Assembly (NCBI GenBank): GCA_027057815.1
Contig: JALURD010000213.1
Location: 1-8,672, forward strand
Length of the DNA stretch: 8,672 nucleotides
Source of the DNA: Acidilobaceae archaeon
GTDB taxonomy: Archaea > Thermoproteota > Thermoprotei_A > Sulfolobales > Acidilobaceae
Direction: 5' to 3'
The notes below the pieces were generated by a model that saw only the letters and a program-made list of their open reading frames with translations, searched no databases and was not told the origin of the DNA. Position numbers and translations under genes: made by a program. Shown here piece by piece: positions 6,100 to 8,672 of the stretch; positions within the stretch are counted from its first letter, which is position 1, and each line of letters opens with the position of its first letter.

Positions 6100-7059
6100 A
6101 TGCCTTTAGTCGAGGTGAGAAATCTTAAAAAGTACTTCCCTGTGAAGGGACTACTAAGAGTTAAAGGGTACGTTAAAGCGGTTGACGGGGTTTCCTTTAA
6201 CATAGAGAGAGGCACAACGTTAGGCCTTGTAGGCGAGTCCGGCAGCGGTAAAACTACTGTTGGAAAACTCATACTAAGACTTCTGGAGCCCACAAGCGGG
6301 TCAGTCTACTATGACGGTAAAGACGTATTCAAGCTTAAGGGAAAGGAGCTTAAGGAGTTTAGGAGGAAAGCTCAAATGGTCTTCCAGGATCCATACTCAA
6401 GCCTCAACCCCAGGATGACTGTGTTCCAGATAATAATGGAGCCTGTAAAAGTCCATAAAATAAAAGTCAGTGATCCGGAGTCCTTCGTAGTTAAGCTTCT
6501 ATATAGGGTTGGCTTAAACGAGACACACCTTTACAGGTACCCACACGAGTTCAGCGGAGGGCAGAGGCAAAGGATAGCCATAGCGAGAGTCTTGGCTCTG
6601 AGGCCGGAGTTCATAGTATTAGACGAGCCCACTAGCGCGCTTGACGTTAGTGTCCAGGCTCAAATACTCGAGCTCCTGAAGGATCTACAAAGGGACTTCA
6701 ATCTAACCTACCTATTCATAAGCCACGATCTCGGGGTAGTCAGATACATGAGTGATTACATAGCGGTAATGTACCTGGGCAAAATAGTAGAATATGGGCC
6801 CGCCGAGGAGGTATTTGAGAAACCACTCCACCCATACACGCAAGCCCTCTTCTCTGCAATCCCAATACCGGACCCTGTTGAGACACGGAGAAGGAAGAGG
6901 ATCAAAGTGTCTGGAGAGCCTCCTAGCCCAATTAATCCGCCCCCTGGATGCAGATTCCACCCTAGATGCCCCATAACCAAGGACGTGTGCAGGCGCGAGG
7001 AGCCAAAACTGGAGGAGGTGGAGTCAGGCCACTATGTTGCCTGCTGGCTCGCACGATAG
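6100..7059 (+). CDS. dppF: Opp/Dpp-type ABC transporter ATPase, DppF/OppF family
   Basis: A 319-residue second ATPase of the importer. Counting from ATG 6100: Walker A GESGSGKT (45-52), Q-loop FQDPYSSLNP (Gln96), signature FSGGQ (151-155), Walker B FIVLDE (171-176), D-loop TSALD (178-182) and switch histidine in ISHD (His209). YSSLNPRMTV and the charged start VEVRNLKKYFPVK are characteristic of DppF rather than DppD. The oligopeptide-transporter C-terminal extension has cysteines at 284, 290, 297 and 315, the same spacing as in DppD (6, 7, 18), so the two may each hold a metal or cluster. The gene starts 17 bases after dppD stops and is the last of the four-gene cluster. Codons end in A or T more often than in dppD. 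All motifs are intact, and the pair should form a heterodimer on the DppB/DppC channel. Confidence 0.95.
   Translation: MPLVEVRNLKKYFPVKGLLRVKGYVKAVDGVSFNIERGTTLGLVGESGSGKTTVGKLILRLLEPTSGSVYYDGKDVFKLKGKELKEFRRKAQMVFQDPYSSLNPRMTVFQIIMEPVKVHKIKVSDPESFVVKLLYRVGLNETHLYRYPHEFSGGQRQRIAIARVLALRPEFIVLDEPTSALDVSVQAQILELLKDLQRDFNLTYLFISHDLGVVRYMSDYIAVMYLGKIVEYGPAEEVFEKPLHPYTQALFSAIPIPDPVETRRRKRIKVSGEPPSPINPPPGCRFHPRCPITKDVCRREEPKLEEVESGHYVACWLAR
6946..6971 (+). repeat. Copy 2 of the 26-base identical repeat shared by the two ATPase genes
   Basis: Identical to 5970-5995, in direct orientation 976 bases downstream, encoding the same GCRFHPRCP motif in DppF. Confidence 0.85.
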
Positions 7060-7107
7060 CTTCTATAAGCCCCCTCCTTAATCTAAACCTCTCTCGGTGC
7101 CTTTACT
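7060..7107 (+). promoter_or_regulatory. Short gap with possible TATA boxes for the CYTH gene
   Basis: The 48 bases between dppF and the CYTH gene hold TCTATAAG (7063-7069) and, closer, TTAATCTAAA (7078-7087). The second is centred about 26 bases before TTG 7108, the distance expected for a leaderless transcript, and there is no Shine-Dalgarno before that TTG. Co-transcription with the transporter genes is equally possible. Confidence 0.3.
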
Positions 7108-7623
7108 TTGAGTAACCGCTTAGAGAATGAGGTCAAGTACGAAGTCGACTGCAGCGTGTTGAATGATCTACTGGAGAGGCTCAGAGCCCTAGGGGCGAAG
7201 ATAGAAGGCCCATTGAGGGAGGAGGACACCTACTATAATCACCCCTGCAGGGACTTCGCCTCCACGGATGAAGCCGTTAGAATTAGGGTTAGTAGCGGGA
7301 AAACGATCCTTACATACAAGGGGCCTAGGCTAGACTCGGGCCCCCTCAAGCGTCGAGTAGAGCTTGAAGCCCGCGTTGACGGCCCATTGCCTGAAATATT
7401 AGAGAAGCTGGGCTTCAGGAGAGTGGCTAATGTGGTAAAGGACCGCTTCTACGCCGAATACAATGATCACACGATTTCGTTGGATAAAGTTGAGGGTCTA
7501 GGGTGCTATATTGAGGTCGAAGGCCCGGATCCCGAGGGTATTGTTAGAGAATTGGGGATAATTGGTAGGCTAGTTGAGGAAACTTATCTTGAGTTGCTCC
7601 TCAAAAAGCTCGGGGAGGGTTAG
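7108..7623 (+). CDS. CYTH-domain protein (CyaB-like class IV adenylyl cyclase / triphosphatase family)
   Basis: A 171-residue soluble protein with the triphosphate-tunnel pattern. It has ENEVK (6-10, the ExExK signature of metal-binding acidic residues and a tunnel lysine), EEDTYYNHP (38-46), VRIR (57-60), TYKGP (69-73), KRRVELEAR (81-89), KDRFYAEY (111-118), LDKVEGLGCYIEVEG (125-139) and a closing helix with YLELL (160-164). The length fits archaeal CyaB-like proteins. Family members cleave or cyclise triphosphate compounds with Mg or Mn: thiamine triphosphate, inorganic triphosphate or ATP to cAMP. The sequence does not say which; in archaea triphosphatase activity is at least as likely as cyclase. 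TTG at 7108 is the only start that keeps the ExExK motif; the frame is closed upstream at 7084-7086. It follows the transporter by 48 bases and its stop overlaps the converging rtcB stop by four bases. No functional link to peptide uptake is visible. Confidence 0.88.
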   Translation: MSNRLENEVKYEVDCSVLNDLLERLRALGAKIEGPLREEDTYYNHPCRDFASTDEAVRIRVSSGKTILTYKGPRLDSGPLKRRVELEARVDGPLPEILEKLGFRRVANVVKDRFYAEYNDHTISLDKVEGLGCYIEVEGPDPEGIVRELGIIGRLVEETYLELLLKKLGEG

Positions 7624-8672
7624 CCCTTCGTCACGCCTATTGGCCTCATCCTCGCTACTAGCCTTCCAATGCCTACAGCGTGTGCTACTTGTGCCACTCT
7701 GTCCACGTCCTTGTACGCTTCTGGCATCTCTTCTACTACAGTAGCTCTGTTGCTTGCTCTGAGATAGATTCCCTGTCTTTCTAGGGACCTTATGACTTCG
7801 TGGTATGTCTTGCTCCTCTTAGCTGCCGCCCTGCTCATCCACCTACCTGCTCCGTGTGGCGCTGTGTACCAAGACTTCACGCCCTCAGGGACCCCGGCGA
7901 GTATGTAGCTAGCTGTGCCCATGCTACCGGGTATTAGCACCGGCTGTCCTACGTCCTGGTAGTCCTTTGGTACTTCAGGGTGGCCAGGCGGGAATGCTCT
8001 CGTGGCCCCCTTCCTGTGGATCACTAACTTCTTCCTTTTGCCGTCGACGTCGTACTCCTCTATCTTGGCTATGTTGTGGGCTACATCGTACACTATCCTC
8101 ATGCCCAGCTGGTCTGGATCCTTATGGAACACTCTCTTGAAGCTCTCCCTGGTCCAGTGTGTGATCAGCTGCCTGTTCGTCCATGCGAAGTTGGCTGCCG
8201 CTGCCATAGCCTTCATGTAGTTCTGGGCCTCAGGACTATTGAAGGGTATGCTGGCCAACTCCCTGTCAGGCGGTATAGTGCCGTATTTCCTCATAGCCCT
8301 CTCCATTATAGCTAGGTAGTCGCTGGCAACCTGGTGGCCCAGACCCCTGCTGCCCGTGTGAATCATGACCACTATCTGACCCTCGAAGAGACCGTAGACT
8401 TTGGCTATCCTCTCATCGTATATCCTATCAACAACCTGAACCTCAAGGAAATGGTTGCCACTGCCAAGCGTGCCAAGCTGCTCGGATCCACGCCTCTTTG
8501 CCGTGTTGCTCACCTTGCTAGGATCGGCTAGCGTCCAGCTACCTCTCTCCTCTATATGGTCAGGGTCATCAGCCCAACCGTAACCCTTCGATACAGCCCA
8601 CTCGACACCCTCAGAGAGAACCTTGTCGAGTTCTGAAAAGGAGAGTTTCAACTTGCCAGTGCTCCCGAGGCC
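7620..8672 (-). CDS. rtcB: RtcB RNA-splicing ligase, C-terminal 350 residues (5' end beyond right edge)
   Basis: GTP-dependent RNA ligase that joins 2',3'-cyclic phosphate or 3'-phosphate ends to 5'-OH ends; in archaea it seals tRNA exons after intron removal. The frame is open to the window edge, beginning GLGSTGKLKLSFSELD, which corresponds to about residue 130 of full-length archaeal RtcB (about 480 residues). The metal-binding histidines are visible: GSGNHFLEVQ (His codon 8453-8451), MIHTGSRGLGHQ (8360-8358) and DVAHN (8078-8076). The histidine that carries GMP is in APHGAGR (7856-7854). IHRKGATRAFPPGH and the family ending ARMRPIGVTKG are also present. The Asp/Cys metal ligands of the N-terminal third lie outside the window. 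No intein interrupts the visible part. TTG at 8651 is not the start, as conserved residues precede it. The gene converges on the CYTH gene, with the stop codons overlapping. Confidence 0.96.
   Translation of the reverse strand, partial: GLGSTGKLKLSFSELDKVLSEGVEWAVSKGYGWADDPDHIEERGSWTLADPSKVSNTAKRRGSEQLGTLGSGNHFLEVQVVDRIYDERIAKVYGLFEGQIVVMIHTGSRGLGHQVASDYLAIMERAMRKYGTIPPDRELASIPFNSPEAQNYMKAMAAAANFAWTNRQLITHWTRESFKRVFHKDPDQLGMRIVYDVAHNIAKIEEYDVDGKRKKLVIHRKGATRAFPPGHPEVPKDYQDVGQPVLIPGSMGTASYILAGVPEGVKSWYTAPHGAGRWMSRAAAKRSKTYHEVIRSLERQGIYLRASNRATVVEEMPEAYKDVDRVAQVAHAVGIGRLVARMRPIGVTKG

Noticed and set aside
6040..6105. Possible C/D box small RNA (GTGATGA at 6046-6052, similar boxes at 6090 and 6098)
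   Set aside because: No CTGA D box follows at a suitable distance; the GTGAT repeats are explained by the end of dppD and the ribosome-binding site of dppF.
8651..8672. TTG 8651 as the start of rtcB
   Set aside because: The frame stays open to the window edge with conserved residues before it (GLGSTGK), and about 130 residues with metal ligands would be missing; the gene is cut by the window.

Overview
The window looks like chromosomal DNA from a hyperthermophilic archaeon of the Thermoproteota (Crenarchaeota). Arginine is mostly AGG/AGA, isoleucine is often ATA and leucine is often CTA. Shine-Dalgarno sites are of the GGTGA type inside the operon, while genes at transcript starts use GTG or TTG starts that look leaderless or nearly so. 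T-rich tracts stand where terminators are expected, and the protein content (archaeal Opp/Dpp transporter, CYTH protein, RtcB RNA ligase) agrees. The moderate GC content and a peptide-type transporter would suit a peptide-fermenting member of the Desulfurococcales, perhaps Pyrodictiaceae, but that placement is a guess.

Layout. Positions 1-316 (minus strand) hold the start of an unrecognised gene that runs off the left edge. It diverges from a large extracellular substrate-binding protein (380-2689, plus strand). The two share a short AT-rich promoter region, and a perfect 9-bp inverted repeat surrounds the GTG start of the binding protein. A T-rich terminator and a second promoter region (2690-2934) separate the binding protein from a tight four-gene cluster: two permeases (2935-3933 and 3933-5090) and two ATPases (5097-6083 and 6100-7059). 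Together these make a complete Opp/Dpp-type ABC importer. A CYTH-domain phosphohydrolase/cyclase-like gene (7108-7623, plus) follows. Its stop codon overlaps the stop codon of a converging rtcB gene (7620-8672, minus, cut off by the right edge).

How the genes work together. The binding protein should be anchored by an N-terminal, class III (pilin-like) signal and held away from the membrane by a Thr/Pro-rich linker. It would capture oligopeptides, or possibly oligosaccharides because archaeal members of this family use both, and hand them to the DppB/DppC channel powered by DppD/DppF. A separate promoter and a terminator after the binding-protein gene would let it be made in excess.

The most striking observation is that the binding protein appears to be circularly permuted. 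The segment that normally forms the C-terminal end of family-5 solute-binding proteins lies near the N-terminus (about residues 155-230), directly after the Thr-rich linker. The polypeptide ends shortly after the motif that would normally precede that segment. All domains are present once, in rotated order.
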